64,000 nt of DNA. Origin: Clostridia bacterium. GTDB taxonomy: Bacteria; Bacillota; Clostridia; Oscillospirales; CAG-272. Location of the stretch: NCBI GenBank assembly GCA_017462035.1, contig JAFTRY010000034.1, positions 1 through 64,000 on the forward strand, given 5' to 3'. Within the stretch, counting starts at the first letter, position 1, and each line of letters starts with the position of its first letter. The position numbers and the translations under genes are program-made. The notes under the pieces were generated by a model. The model was not told the DNA's origin. It saw only the letters and a list, made by a program, of their open reading frames with translations, and did no database searches. Shown here one piece after another: positions 40,749-49,950 of the stretch.

Positions 40749-41894
40749 ATGAAGGAATCACAGTATGCAGAACTGAGTGTCATCGGTATGAAGGGCTGCG
40801 AGGAGTTTGCCGCGCAGGTAGACTACTACTTGAAGGAATGGCGTCGCCACGGCGGTGAGGATTCGTTCCTGGTCAAGGCAGACTGTCCCCGTTTTGGTAC
40901 CGGTGAGGCAAAGGCTTTGTTGCATGAGTCTCTGCGCGGACACGATCTCTACATTATTTGTGACGCATTCAACTACGGAGTAACCTATAAGATGTACGGT
41001 CAGGAGGTTCCCATGAGCCCCGATGACCATTACGCGGACCTGAAGCGCATTATTGCCGCGGCGGGAGGCAAGGCAAGACGTGTGACCGTGATCATGCCTA
41101 TGCTCTACGAGGGCAGACAGCATAAGAGAACGGGCAGAGAGTCCTTGGACTGCGCGTACATGCTCCAAGAGCTGGTGCAGATGGGTGTATCCAATATTAT
41201 TACCTTTGACGCTCATGACCCCAGAGTTCAGAATGCGATTCCTCTTTCCGGCTTTGACGATGTAAAGCCCACCTACCAGATGATCAAAGCGCTGGTTAAA
41301 AATGTTCCCGATATTTCCCTGGACAAAGAAGACCTGATGATCATTTCTCCCGACGAGGGCGCAATGGGGCGTTGTATGTACTTCTCCTCCGTGCTGGGTC
41401 TGGATATCGGTATGTTCTATAAGCGCCGCAACTATTCTATCGTGGTAAACGGTAAGAATCCCATTGAGGCGCACGAGTATTTGGGTAAGGATCTGACCGG
41501 CAAGGACGTGATCATTATTGACGATATGATCTCCTCCGGCGAATCTCTGATTGACGTAGCATCTCAGATCAAGGAAAAGGGAGCAAAGAGAGTCTTTGCC
41601 TTCACTACCTTTGGTCTGTTTACCGACGGTCTCTCTAAGTTCGATAAGGCTCACGCCGACGGCGTATTTGATAAGATATTTACTACCAATTTGGTTTACC
41701 GCAGACCTGAGCTCTTTACCAGGGATTGGTACGTAGAGGTCAATATGTGTAAGTACGTTTCTTACCTGATCGATACGTTGAATCACGACGAGACCATCAG
41801 TGAGCTGTTGAATCCTGTGAAGAGAATCCATAAGCTGGTTGAAAAACACAAGAAGGGTCAGACCACACAGATTTCCATGACGTTTGATCAGTGA
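40749..41894 (+). CDS. prs: Ribose-phosphate pyrophosphokinase (long form)
   Basis: A 381-residue PRPP synthetase homologue. The PRPP-binding loop is VIIIDDMISSGESL, and the catalytic flexible-loop region reads MLYEGRQHKRTGRESLDC in place of the usual SRQDKK block. It is about 65 residues longer than the standard enzyme. The product feeds nucleotide, His and Trp synthesis. GGAGG precedes the ATG. It stands alone with its own promoter and terminator. The variant loop recurs in clostridial homologues as far as I recall, so it is likely a lineage form and not a defect. Confidence 0.87.
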   Translation: MKESQYAELSVIGMKGCEEFAAQVDYYLKEWRRHGGEDSFLVKADCPRFGTGEAKALLHESLRGHDLYIICDAFNYGVTYKMYGQEVPMSPDDHYADLKRIIAAAGGKARRVTVIMPMLYEGRQHKRTGRESLDCAYMLQELVQMGVSNIITFDAHDPRVQNAIPLSGFDDVKPTYQMIKALVKNVPDISLDKEDLMIISPDEGAMGRCMYFSSVLGLDIGMFYKRRNYSIVVNGKNPIEAHEYLGKDLTGKDVIIIDDMISSGESLIDVASQIKEKGAKRVFAFTTFGLFTDGLSKFDKAHADGVFDKIFTTNLVYRRPELFTRDWYVEVNMCKYVSYLIDTLNHDETISELLNPVKRIHKLVEKHKKGQTTQISMTFDQ

Positions 41895-41940
41895 GAATCA
41901 CGCGCGCTTTCTCTGTCGCGTGATAAAAAATTGAAACAAA

Positions 41941-41974
41941 AAACCGCAGAAGATGACGCTTCTGCGGTTTTTGC
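41941..41974 (+). terminator. Terminator of the PRPP synthetase gene
   Basis: A 12-bp stem AAACCGCAGAAG (41941-41952) with its complement at 41959-41970 and a T run. A second hairpin ATCACGCG/CGCGTGAT (41897-41924) lies between it and the stop codon. Confidence 0.9.
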
Positions 41975-42074
41975 GTGATAGCAAGGGAATCGGCTTGCCC
42001 GGCGAGGGGGTGTTCCTGAAAAAACGGCGGGAAGAGGGGGACTTGCGGTATTCACTTGAATTTTATTTGTCTAA

Positions 42075-42103
42075 TTGACAAAGCTCTGAAAATATGGTAT
42101 GCT
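42075..42103 (+). promoter_or_regulatory. Promoter of the metallophosphoesterase gene
   Basis: TTGACA (42075-42080) and TATGCT (42098-42103) are 17 bp apart. Confidence 0.72.
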
Positions 42104-42143
42104 AATATCGTAGTATTTCTCATATAAGGTTAGAGGTAGGAGT

Positions 42144-43400
42144 ATGAAAAAGAAACTTGTGGCAGTGATCTGCCTTGTGGCTATGTTGCTGACCTCCGTG
42201 GCGGCAAGTGTCATTCCCGCGTCTGCCGCCGACAGCGATTGGATCGATAGAGACCCGGTGGACAATGTGGACTACTCATTCGCCGTCCTGGGAGATATTC
42301 AGACAATTACATACAGTGACACGAAGCTGGGAACAAAATACCTTTCGAATACGATCACATGGCTCCTCGACAACAAGGAAAGCCGAAACATTCAATATGT
42401 TTTCGGACTGGGAGATACGGTGGAAACACTAACAACCTATCCGGAATCCTTCCGAAATCCTTTGGAGTGGGATGTAGCGTCTGCGCAGTTCAATCGCCTC
42501 AACGGAACGATCAATTATTCTGTGGTGCGCGGGAATCATGATGACGAGGCAGGTTATCACGAACACATCTGCACAAAGGAATACAAAAGTCAGATGGACG
42601 GTTTCTTCTTTGATCCCTCCAAGCCGGTGACGCTGGGTAACTCGATGTCTAACTCCTATCGCAAGATAGAAATCGGGAATCACAAGTACCTGATGCTCAA
42701 CTTGGACTTCCGCGCAACTCCGGAGGTCATTAACTGGGCAAACGACGTCATATATAAAAACTATCAATATAAGGTGATCGTTTCCATTCATGCTTATCTC
42801 GACTCAAAGGGAGCCTTATATCAGGACAAGATTGGCTCTTCTAACGTAGACGATACGGTGCTGGAGTGGTTGTCCTTTGACGGAGAGTACCTGTGGGACA
42901 ACCTATTCTCCCGGCATGACAACGTATTTATGGTGCTTTGCGGTCATGTAGGAATAACGGATCCGATTATCCAGACACGTACGGGTAATGACGGCAACGA
43001 GGTGATCGAGATTCTCGTTGACCCCCAATCCTACGACAAAAAGGATCCCAGCGGATTCCTGCTTATGCTCAATTTTACAGAGGGCGGAAGCAAGATCGAA
43101 TTTGAGTATTTCTCTCCCACCAAGGGTAAGTATTTCAAGAGTAAGAATCAAATTTCTATGACACTTCCCGATGGATTGCTTCCCGAGTACGTTTCAACAC
43201 CTGTATCCGTGGAAACCGAAGGAACCACGGAGCCACTCACTACGGAGTCGGTCGATACGGCAGAGGACACCGCCGGAGCTTCTGTTGAGAAGAAAGAGAA
43301 TCCATACGTGTCCGTGATCGGAATATCCCTTGTGCTATCCGTTGTTGTTGTGGCAGTTATTGTATGTCTCATTATCATGAGATCTAAGAAAAAAGAATAA
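42144..43400 (+). CDS. Surface-anchored metallophosphoesterase
   Basis: A 418-residue calcineurin-like phosphoesterase. A signal peptide (1-29, cleavage after PASA) is followed by the metal-binding blocks LGDIQ, GLGDTVE, GNHDD, SIHAY and CGHVG. A Thr/Glu-rich linker (about 345-385) leads to a single transmembrane helix and a short basic tail RSKKKE. The enzyme should therefore face outward and be anchored at the C-terminus. The substrate is unknown; phosphate scavenging or nucleotide hydrolysis are possible. Its own promoter and a strong bidirectional terminator make it monocistronic. Confidence 0.87.
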   Translation: MKKKLVAVICLVAMLLTSVAASVIPASAADSDWIDRDPVDNVDYSFAVLGDIQTITYSDTKLGTKYLSNTITWLLDNKESRNIQYVFGLGDTVETLTTYPESFRNPLEWDVASAQFNRLNGTINYSVVRGNHDDEAGYHEHICTKEYKSQMDGFFFDPSKPVTLGNSMSNSYRKIEIGNHKYLMLNLDFRATPEVINWANDVIYKNYQYKVIVSIHAYLDSKGALYQDKIGSSNVDDTVLEWLSFDGEYLWDNLFSRHDNVFMVLCGHVGITDPIIQTRTGNDGNEVIEILVDPQSYDKKDPSGFLLMLNFTEGGSKIEFEYFSPTKGKYFKSKNQISMTLPDGLLPEYVSTPVSVETEGTTEPLTTESVDTAEDTAGASVEKKENPYVSVIGISLVLSVVVVAVIVCLIIMRSKKKE

Positions 43401-43407
43401 ATAGCAT

Positions 43408-43461
43408 AGAGCCGCATGGCGTGATACCCTGAATGGGGCATCACGCCATGCGGCTCTTTTA
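43408..43461. terminator. Bidirectional terminator
   Basis: An 18-bp perfect stem (43408-43425 with 43440-43457) with a 14-nt loop and TTTT lies between the convergent phosphoesterase and malQ genes. Confidence 0.92.
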
Positions 43462-43490
43462 TGATCGGAGTTGCGGCGAACCGTGGGGAG

Positions 43491-44930
43491 TTAGAATCTT
43501 CCGTACAGCTCGTTGTAGAAGCGGAATTTTTCGGTATTTACCGCCGCCAGCTGCTCTCTGGTGATGCGGTATGCCCAGTTGTTTGTGGCGGTACCCGGGG
43601 TGTTCATTCGGGTATCCGCACCGTAGGCGAAGATATCTTGAATGGGAAAAACCACCGTGTCCGCGTGGCTTGCCATGAGGGTCTTCATAATCATTTCACA
43701 GCCATCGCGCCAATCTTCCTTTTGGCAATTACAGTAGGACATGAGACGTGCCCGACTTTCGGGGGACATCTCCCAAATATAGCCCAAAAGGGTATTGTTG
43801 TCGTGGGTGCCGCTGTATGCCACACAATTTTTCGGGTAATTGTGGGGCAGATGCGGTGACTCTGTGTCTCCGAGAAAAGCGAATTGTAAAACCCGCATGC
43901 CGGGGAATTTACTGTGCCGAAGCAGAGCCTCGACACCGGGGGTGATATCTCCCAGATCTTCCGCAATGATCAGACGGTCTCCGGCGATCTCACGAATTTT
44001 GTCTATGAGAGGGCGTCCGGGACCCCGTACCCATTTTCCTTCCTTGGCGGTTTTCGCGGAGGCAGGAATACTCCAGTATGCCTCCAGACCTCGGAAATGA
44101 TCCATACGGATCCCGTCAAATAGAGTCAGCATATATTCAATGCGGCGGCTCCACCAGGCGTAACCGTCGGATCTCATCTGCTTCCAGTTGTACAGAGGAT
44201 TGCCCCAAAGCTGTCCGTCCTCGGAAAAATAGTCGGGGGGTACACCTGCCACCTTGGTAGGACGTAGATTTTTGTCTAATTGGAATTGCTCCGGATTCGC
44301 CCATACGTCACAGCTGTCCAGCGCGACGTAGATGGGAATGTCACCAATGATCTGGATTCCGCGTTTGTTGGCGTATCGTTTGACCTCCATCCACTGATGG
44401 AAAAATTCATGTTGGATCCATTGCCAGAAGAAGAGCTCCTCTGGCTCCGGCATCTGCTCCGTCCAATCATGCCAGGGGCGATCTTGGTTCTTTTGACAAA
44501 GCGCGAGAAATTCTGCCGCTTTGGCAAGCTCGGGAAATTCCTCCAGCCACTTTTGTATGTCTTCCCGCTCTCCGTCAGAGATTCGGGAGGCGGCAAGACG
44601 CAAAAGGGGCAACCGCTCCTTTTCCAGGCGGGAATATTCGCAGAGATAGGGGGATTGTTGCTCTGCCTGCTTCAATTCTCCATAGGTGAGGAGCCCTCGT
44701 TGGGCGAGGGTGGGAAGATCAATAAACAGCGGATTTCCGCCAAAGGCAGAATAGGATTTGTAAGGCGAGTGGCAGTCGTCAGCCATGCAGAAGGGGAGGA
44801 CCTGCCAGTAAGTAAAGCCGCCCTTCGCGAGAAAATCTACAAATTCTTTGGATTCCTTGCCAAAGGAACCGATGGAATAGTTGCCGTATAGGGAAGAAAG
44901 GTGCATGAGTACACCGCTTGCTCGTTTCAT
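43491..44930 (-). CDS. malQ: 4-alpha-glucanotransferase (GH77)
   Basis: A 479-residue amylomaltase that rearranges alpha-1,4-glucans and maltodextrins in the cytoplasm. The catalytic residues are Asp277 (GIRMDHFRGLE), Glu324 (IIAEDLG) and Asp377 (SGTHDNNT). The N-terminus MKRASGVLMHLSSLYG is typical. GGAGG precedes the ATG at 44930; an upstream in-frame start lacks a ribosome binding site. It is monocistronic, with its own promoter. Confidence 0.96.
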   Translation of the reverse strand: MKRASGVLMHLSSLYGNYSIGSFGKESKEFVDFLAKGGFTYWQVLPFCMADDCHSPYKSYSAFGGNPLFIDLPTLAQRGLLTYGELKQAEQQSPYLCEYSRLEKERLPLLRLAASRISDGEREDIQKWLEEFPELAKAAEFLALCQKNQDRPWHDWTEQMPEPEELFFWQWIQHEFFHQWMEVKRYANKRGIQIIGDIPIYVALDSCDVWANPEQFQLDKNLRPTKVAGVPPDYFSEDGQLWGNPLYNWKQMRSDGYAWWSRRIEYMLTLFDGIRMDHFRGLEAYWSIPASAKTAKEGKWVRGPGRPLIDKIREIAGDRLIIAEDLGDITPGVEALLRHSKFPGMRVLQFAFLGDTESPHLPHNYPKNCVAYSGTHDNNTLLGYIWEMSPESRARLMSYCNCQKEDWRDGCEMIMKTLMASHADTVVFPIQDIFAYGADTRMNTPGTATNNWAYRITREQLAAVNTEKFRFYNELYGRF

Positions 44931-44966
44931 AATAACCTCCGAAAACCGTTCGGTATCCACAGGATT

Positions 44967-44995
44967 ATTATAACATAAGAAGGAGAAAAATTCAA
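44967..44995 (-). promoter_or_regulatory. Promoter of malQ
   Basis: On the minus strand TTGAAT (44995-44990) and TATAAT (44972-44967) are 17 bp apart. Confidence 0.75.
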
Positions 44996-45131
44996 GATAC
45001 TATCTCAATAAAAAAGGAGACACAAAGGCTATCTTCTATAAAGCAGGACGTTCTATGAAAAAAGGACGGAGATACCTTGCAAAGTAATAACGTGTTACTT
45101 TTTTAATGTACTGCCGTGTATCCCTTCGTGG

Positions 45132-45920
45132 TCACAGCTGTTCTTTTATATAAGATATTTGCTTTTTGAAATATTTTCTCTCTGAATCCCATGTTTGGCT
45201 TGCCTCTAAGAGGTCAAGAATCCCTATGGCTTTCTCGTATTCCTTTAATGCTACCTTCATATCTCCGTTTTCAATATGACATTCCGCAACACGAGATTGC
45301 ATTTCAATCAAATTGCTTAGCGAAACTCCCTTTTGGGTTTGCGCAGCCTTCATTTTTTCTTCACCGCTCAAAATATATGCCATTTCGGATAAACGAGAAA
45401 AATAGATTTCCGGAATTTGCTCAAGTGCCGAGCGGGCACTACCTATATCCCCCTTGGCTTTATATGCGTATGCCAAGAAGCGCAAAGCGTCATATTTTGT
45501 GGAATTGTCCTTTGTAACGTCAATAACTCTTAATGCGATATCGATCGTTTTATCCGGTTCTTTCCAATAGTTGATCAAATACAGCATGTTGCATAGCAAA
45601 ATATCGTTGTTTGGGAATTTTTTTAATCCTTCTTCAATGATTTTGCGACCTTCTTCTTGATCTTTCTCACGGTATTTGACGGTTTTTCTTGCGATAGAAA
45701 GAACCTCGCTTTTTATTTTCTCAAGGTTATAATCAAAAAGATCATCCAAAGATACGCCAAAATAGCCTGCTAAGACAGGTGCCAAGGTAATGTCGGGCAG
45801 GGAGATATTATTTTCCCATTTGCTTACAGCTTGAAAAGAAACTCCGATCACATCTGCAAGCTGTTCCTGCGTGATCCCCCGTTGCTTTCTTAATTCCTTA
45901 ATTTTATTTCCGATATTCAT
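45132..45920 (-). CDS. XRE family regulator with TPR-like C-terminus
   Basis: A 262-residue protein. Residues 5-60 form an XRE helix-turn-helix (GITQEQLADVIGVSFQAVSKWE). Residues of about 85-260 are alpha-helical with repeats resembling TPR units (ALRFLAYAYKAKGDIGSARSAL; RVAECHIENGDMKVALKEYEKA). This layout is common in Bacillota regulators that may bind peptides. GGAGG precedes the ATG at 45920. It is monocistronic with a clear promoter. No target is evident nearby. Confidence 0.85.
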   Translation of the reverse strand: MNIGNKIKELRKQRGITQEQLADVIGVSFQAVSKWENNISLPDITLAPVLAGYFGVSLDDLFDYNLEKIKSEVLSIARKTVKYREKDQEEGRKIIEEGLKKFPNNDILLCNMLYLINYWKEPDKTIDIALRVIDVTKDNSTKYDALRFLAYAYKAKGDIGSARSALEQIPEIYFSRLSEMAYILSGEEKMKAAQTQKGVSLSNLIEMQSRVAECHIENGDMKVALKEYEKAIGILDLLEASQTWDSERKYFKKQISYIKEQL

Positions 45921-45967
45921 GGTGATACCTCCAAAAATGATCAAAGCGGCGCCTGCTCCGTGTGTAT

Positions 45968-45996
45968 ATTATAGCATGGATTAGTTCTGGTTGCAA
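45968..45996 (-). promoter_or_regulatory. Promoter of the XRE-TPR gene
   Basis: On the minus strand TTGCAA (45996-45991) and TATAAT (45973-45968) are 17 bp apart. Confidence 0.82.
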
Positions 45997-46096
45997 TAAC
46001 TGCTTAAACGAGATTTTTCAACCATAGGTTGAAAGCAAAAAACACATCATCGATGCAGATGATGCGTTTTTATGGTAGACAAACTAAGTTTTTTAA

Positions 46097-46522
46097 TTAC
46101 CCTTTGACCTGAAACCGTTCACGGCAACGGGGGCAGACTACGGAATGCTTCCCCTTTGCCTTGGGGAGACGGAGCACCGCATGACACTTGGGACATTTGC
46201 GGTAGACGTGGGTCTTGCGGTCACGGAAGCGATTGCGCAATAGCTTGAAAAATCCGCAAAATCTTTCGTTTTCCCGTCTGCGTTTGAGAATGTTGCGAGA
46301 GAACATTCGGAAGAAGATCAGAGCGATGAGAACGCCGGTCAGCAATACGTAACACAAAGTGAGGATCCCGTTGGTCTTGGTGGCGGTAGAGGGAATAAAC
46401 AGGGAGACGATCGAATAGATCAGAACCACCGCTACGTAGCATCCAAGGAGAACCTTGTTCAAAGTATCGGTTCCATAGCGTCCGTACATCAATCGGTACA
46501 TTTTATTTTTAAATTTTCCCAT
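46097..46522 (-). CDS. Small membrane protein with C-terminal zinc ribbon
   Basis: A 141-residue protein of unknown function. Two hydrophobic helices (about 24-43 and 52-74) are followed by a basic cytoplasmic tail with a zinc ribbon, CPKC (Cys110, Cys113) and CPRC (Cys130, Cys133). No good ribosome binding site is seen before the ATG. It lies 89 bp after the MacB-like ABC gene, behind a 13-bp hairpin, so it may be expressed by readthrough. Confidence 0.72.
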   Translation of the reverse strand: MGKFKNKMYRLMYGRYGTDTLNKVLLGCYVAVVLIYSIVSLFIPSTATKTNGILTLCYVLLTGVLIALIFFRMFSRNILKRRRENERFCGFFKLLRNRFRDRKTHVYRKCPKCHAVLRLPKAKGKHSVVCPRCRERFQVKG

Positions 46523-46537
46523 TAAAAGTATTCGCTA

Positions 46538-46565
46538 TGCCGCCGACGCAAATGCGTCGGCGGCA
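46538..46565 (-). terminator. 13-bp hairpin after the MacB-like ABC gene
   Basis: Arms 46538-46550 and 46553-46565 pair perfectly with only 2 nt between them. On the minus strand the T run that follows is weak (TACTTTT), so partial termination is plausible. Confidence 0.55.
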
Positions 46566-46611
46566 ACCTTTCTGTTTGTAAACTGTAATTTGTTCGAGAC
46601 GGAAATACGCC

Positions 46612-49600
46612 TTATTCCGTGCGAAGTGCCTCTACCGGATCTTTCTTGGAGGCAACACCCGAGGGGATCAGACCTGCTACGAAGGTGAGGAGCATGCTGA
46701 TTCCCACCAGAATCAGTGCCGCGATCCAGGGCAGGGAAGCACGCACGCCTACAATGCCCGAAAGGGCGTGAATGATGGCGTTGATCGGTAGGCACAGCAG
46801 TACCGTCACGATAATACCGATCAGACCCGCGGCAAAGCCAACAATAAGGGTTTCCGCGTTGAATACACGGGATATATCCTTCTTGGACGCACCGATGGAA
46901 CGGAGAATACCGATCTCCTTGGTTCGTTCCAGTACGGAGATATACGTAATAATTCCAATCATAATAGAGGATACTACCAACGAGATGGACACAAAGGCAA
47001 TGAGGACGTAGGAGATCACGTCGATAATGGTAGAAACGGAAGACATCATGACACCTACCAGATCGGTGTACTGTAGCTTTTTCACTTCCTCCGCGCCGTC
47101 GTTGTATTCGCGTATAAATGCCTCGATGACCTCTTTGGATTCAAAGTCCTTTGCGTAGAAATTGATCGAAGCGGGGGAGGCTTTTTCCGCGTCACCTAGC
47201 TGCTTGAGCATGGAATCATAGGTCGCATCCTTGTCGGGAACCATCTCGTACAACGTGCTCTCAAACTCGGCGAACAGCTCGTCATCCATTTGAGTGAGCA
47301 AAAGGGAGAGACTCTTTTCGTTGATGGTCCAGTTTACCATGTTCTCATTCATCTCGGCATACAATCCGGTCATGTAATCGACGGAGCAAAGCTCCTTCAA
47401 TCCCTTGATGGCGGGGATCTGATCGTTTGGATCCGTGTCCGGCATGCCGTTGATCAGAAGCATTACCTGAGTCTCGGACATGAGGGGGAGCAGATCAACC
47501 AAATTGTCCTTGGTGAAATCTACGCTGGAAAGTCCGTCCGGAACCGATTTTATAGCGGAGAACAGACCCATGAGCTGCAATCCGCCGGTGGGATCATTTT
47601 CCAGGGCGTTTGCTAACATTCCACGGATCTTTTCCGCTTGTTCCTGATTTTCCATGGTGCCAACAAACATAGCGACGGTGTCGCCATTTACGTGAAGCAG
47701 ATCCTGGTAGTCGGGGTTTTCAAGGATCATTGCGGTCATGACACCGTAAAATCTTTGCATATTGGTGGTGCCGACACGGTCAATGAGATCATTGATATTC
47801 TCTCTCGTATAGGGGATCCGCTCAAAGGTAGCTCCGTTCAGAACGCTGTGGTTCGGGGTTTTCTTCTGTTGATTGATAATTTCACTCTTGGTATTCTGCT
47901 CTAAAATCAAGTCGGTGAGGGCTTTCGTATAGCCCAGTGCTCCCGAAATAGAGGTGGCGGTGGCACCCGAGCGAGGACGAACGATGCCGGAAATTACAAG
48001 CTCTGTGCCGTGCTCGGTAACAAAGCTTTCCTGATCAAAGCCGACCTCTCTTATATCGTACCATTTGGGATAGGAAACGCCGTCCACTGTATAGGTCGCT
48101 CCGGTTTTGGCGTAAAAGTCCGAGGTATTCAGCAGACGGAATTTCATGCCGATAAAATCGTCCAGGGAATAGGGATCCATGGGGGTGGTGTCGTATTCTC
48201 CTTCCGTCATCAGCGCGGTCATAATTTCTTCCAATTCACCTTGATCGAGAACACCGAGCATATACAGCGTCATTTTGCTAATCTGATTGTCCTTGCTGAC
48301 CACCAGAACCACCTCGTTGGCAGAGGTAGGCCAATGGCTGTTTTCTCCCACCAGCTCATATTGCTGGTCCAGAAGCTCCTGATTGTTGATCATCTCGGAC
48401 AAAATGCTCATTCCCGGCATACTTCCCATGCTGCTCATGGAATCCATCATCTCGCCCACACCCGAGAACATGTCACCCATGTTTTCAAATATGGTAGTGG
48501 GACTGACCTGAGTTTTTCCGTCCTCAGTAAATACCTGTAGCTCAAAATCATATGTGTACTGCACGTCGCTGACCGACTCGGAAATTTTCAAAAAGTTTTC
48601 ATCCAAATAAACCTTGAAGGATTCCAGATCGTTTTCAACGGTTGCCGACATGGCGGACATCATCGTGCCAAGAGAGTCATCCACATAGATTTTATTGGGA
48701 TCGGTATTTGCCTCTTTTTGCTCGGATACCTCGGTCATTGCCGACAGCATAGCCGTATAATCGGTAGTAGTCTTGGAAATGGTAAGCGGGTAGGTGGAAA
48801 GAGTGTCCTCTTGAACCTGATCGATATAGCCTTGAATACCGTTGGAAAGGGCGAGGATCAGAGCAATACCGATAATACCGATGCTTCCCGCGAAAGAGGT
48901 GAGAATGGTTCGCCCCTTCTTGGTCATCAGGTTATTCAGAGAGAGCCCCAACGCAGTGGCGAAAGACATGGAGGTCTTTTTCTGAGCCTTCTTGGCGGCT
49001 TTTTTGCCGGCTGCCTTTCGCGCCCCTTCCTTTCGGCGGTTGATCTCCGCTTGACGCGCGCACAATTCTTGATACTCCGCTTTCTCCACAGGATTGGAGT
49101 CATCTACCACCTGTCCATCTCTGAGACGAATGATACGGGTAGAGTAAGCTTCGGCAAGCTCGGGATTGTGCGTGACCATAATTACAAGCCGATTTTTCGC
49201 CACCTCTTTCAGCAGATCCATGATCTGTTCGCTGGTCTGGGTGTCCAGAGCACCGGTGGGCTCGTCAGCCAAAAGAATATCGGGATCGTTGACCAGTGCC
49301 CTGGCAATGGCAACTCTCTGCATCTGACCGCCGGACATCTGGTTGGGGCGCTTGTGCAGCTGATCGGCAAGTCCTACCTTAGTCAACGCGGCGATGGCTT
49401 TGGCGCGCCGCTCTGATTTGGAAACACCGGACAGAGTAAGAGCAAGCTCTACGTTGGCGAGAACAGATTGGTGGGGAATCAGATTGTAGCTTTGGAAAAC
49501 GAAGCCGATGGAGTGGTTTCGATAGGTGTCCCAGTCTCCGTCCTTGAATTCCTTGGTGGATTTTCCGTTGATCATCAAATCACCGCTGGTATAACGGTCC

Positions 49601-49761
49601 AAACCGCCTACAATATTCAGCATGGTGGTCTTTCCGCAGCCGGAGGCTCCTAAGATCGAGACAAATTCGCTTTCTCGGAAGCGTAGGCTGACGTCATTCA
49701 GTGCCGTGACCTCTTGATCACCGGAGAGATATTTTTTTACAATGTGCTTTAGTTCCAGCAT
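46612..49761 (-). CDS. MacB-like ABC protein (ATPase-permease fusion) with large outer domain
   Basis: A 1049-residue fusion. Residues 1-230 are the ATPase: Walker A GASGCGKT (38-45), signature MSGGQMQRVAIARAL, Walker B ILLADEPTGALD. A Lys/Ala-rich linker (about 243-265) precedes the first membrane helix (near 285-305). A 600-residue extracytoplasmic domain follows, and three helices (about 905-1040) close the FtsX-type permease. Such proteins act in antimicrobial peptide resistance or lipoprotein/peptide transport. No two-component system is next to it. GAGGAG precedes the ATG. The outer domain is much larger than that of MacB. Confidence 0.88.
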   Translation of the reverse strand: MLELKHIVKKYLSGDQEVTALNDVSLRFRESEFVSILGASGCGKTTMLNIVGGLDRYTSGDLMINGKSTKEFKDGDWDTYRNHSIGFVFQSYNLIPHQSVLANVELALTLSGVSKSERRAKAIAALTKVGLADQLHKRPNQMSGGQMQRVAIARALVNDPDILLADEPTGALDTQTSEQIMDLLKEVAKNRLVIMVTHNPELAEAYSTRIIRLRDGQVVDDSNPVEKAEYQELCARQAEINRRKEGARKAAGKKAAKKAQKKTSMSFATALGLSLNNLMTKKGRTILTSFAGSIGIIGIALILALSNGIQGYIDQVQEDTLSTYPLTISKTTTDYTAMLSAMTEVSEQKEANTDPNKIYVDDSLGTMMSAMSATVENDLESFKVYLDENFLKISESVSDVQYTYDFELQVFTEDGKTQVSPTTIFENMGDMFSGVGEMMDSMSSMGSMPGMSILSEMINNQELLDQQYELVGENSHWPTSANEVVLVVSKDNQISKMTLYMLGVLDQGELEEIMTALMTEGEYDTTPMDPYSLDDFIGMKFRLLNTSDFYAKTGATYTVDGVSYPKWYDIREVGFDQESFVTEHGTELVISGIVRPRSGATATSISGALGYTKALTDLILEQNTKSEIINQQKKTPNHSVLNGATFERIPYTRENINDLIDRVGTTNMQRFYGVMTAMILENPDYQDLLHVNGDTVAMFVGTMENQEQAEKIRGMLANALENDPTGGLQLMGLFSAIKSVPDGLSSVDFTKDNLVDLLPLMSETQVMLLINGMPDTDPNDQIPAIKGLKELCSVDYMTGLYAEMNENMVNWTINEKSLSLLLTQMDDELFAEFESTLYEMVPDKDATYDSMLKQLGDAEKASPASINFYAKDFESKEVIEAFIREYNDGAEEVKKLQYTDLVGVMMSSVSTIIDVISYVLIAFVSISLVVSSIMIGIITYISVLERTKEIGILRSIGASKKDISRVFNAETLIVGFAAGLIGIIVTVLLCLPINAIIHALSGIVGVRASLPWIAALILVGISMLLTFVAGLIPSGVASKKDPVEALRTE

Positions 49762-49799
49762 GGTACTCTCCTCAATGGTTTACAGTAGAATCTTTGTGA

Positions 49800-49828
49800 A
49801 TATTATCATATCACAATTTTTTTAACAA
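49800..49828 (-). promoter_or_regulatory. Promoter of the MacB-like ABC gene
   Basis: On the minus strand TTGTTA (49828-49823) and TAATAT (49805-49800) are 17 bp apart. Confidence 0.6.
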
Positions 49829-49950
49829 GGAATTTCATTTTCCGCAAAATTGTGTGAATCTTTTACCGATTTTGTGAATGTTGCGTGAAGGTAATTACAA
49901 AAGAATGAACAGCCGGGCACCCGAACCTGTCTTGCCCAAGCGCGAAAGGA

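Noticed and set aside
45079..45103. A terminator after the XRE-TPR gene
   Set aside because: The short AGTAA/TTACT stem has its T run on the plus strand, where no gene ends, so it is not convincing.
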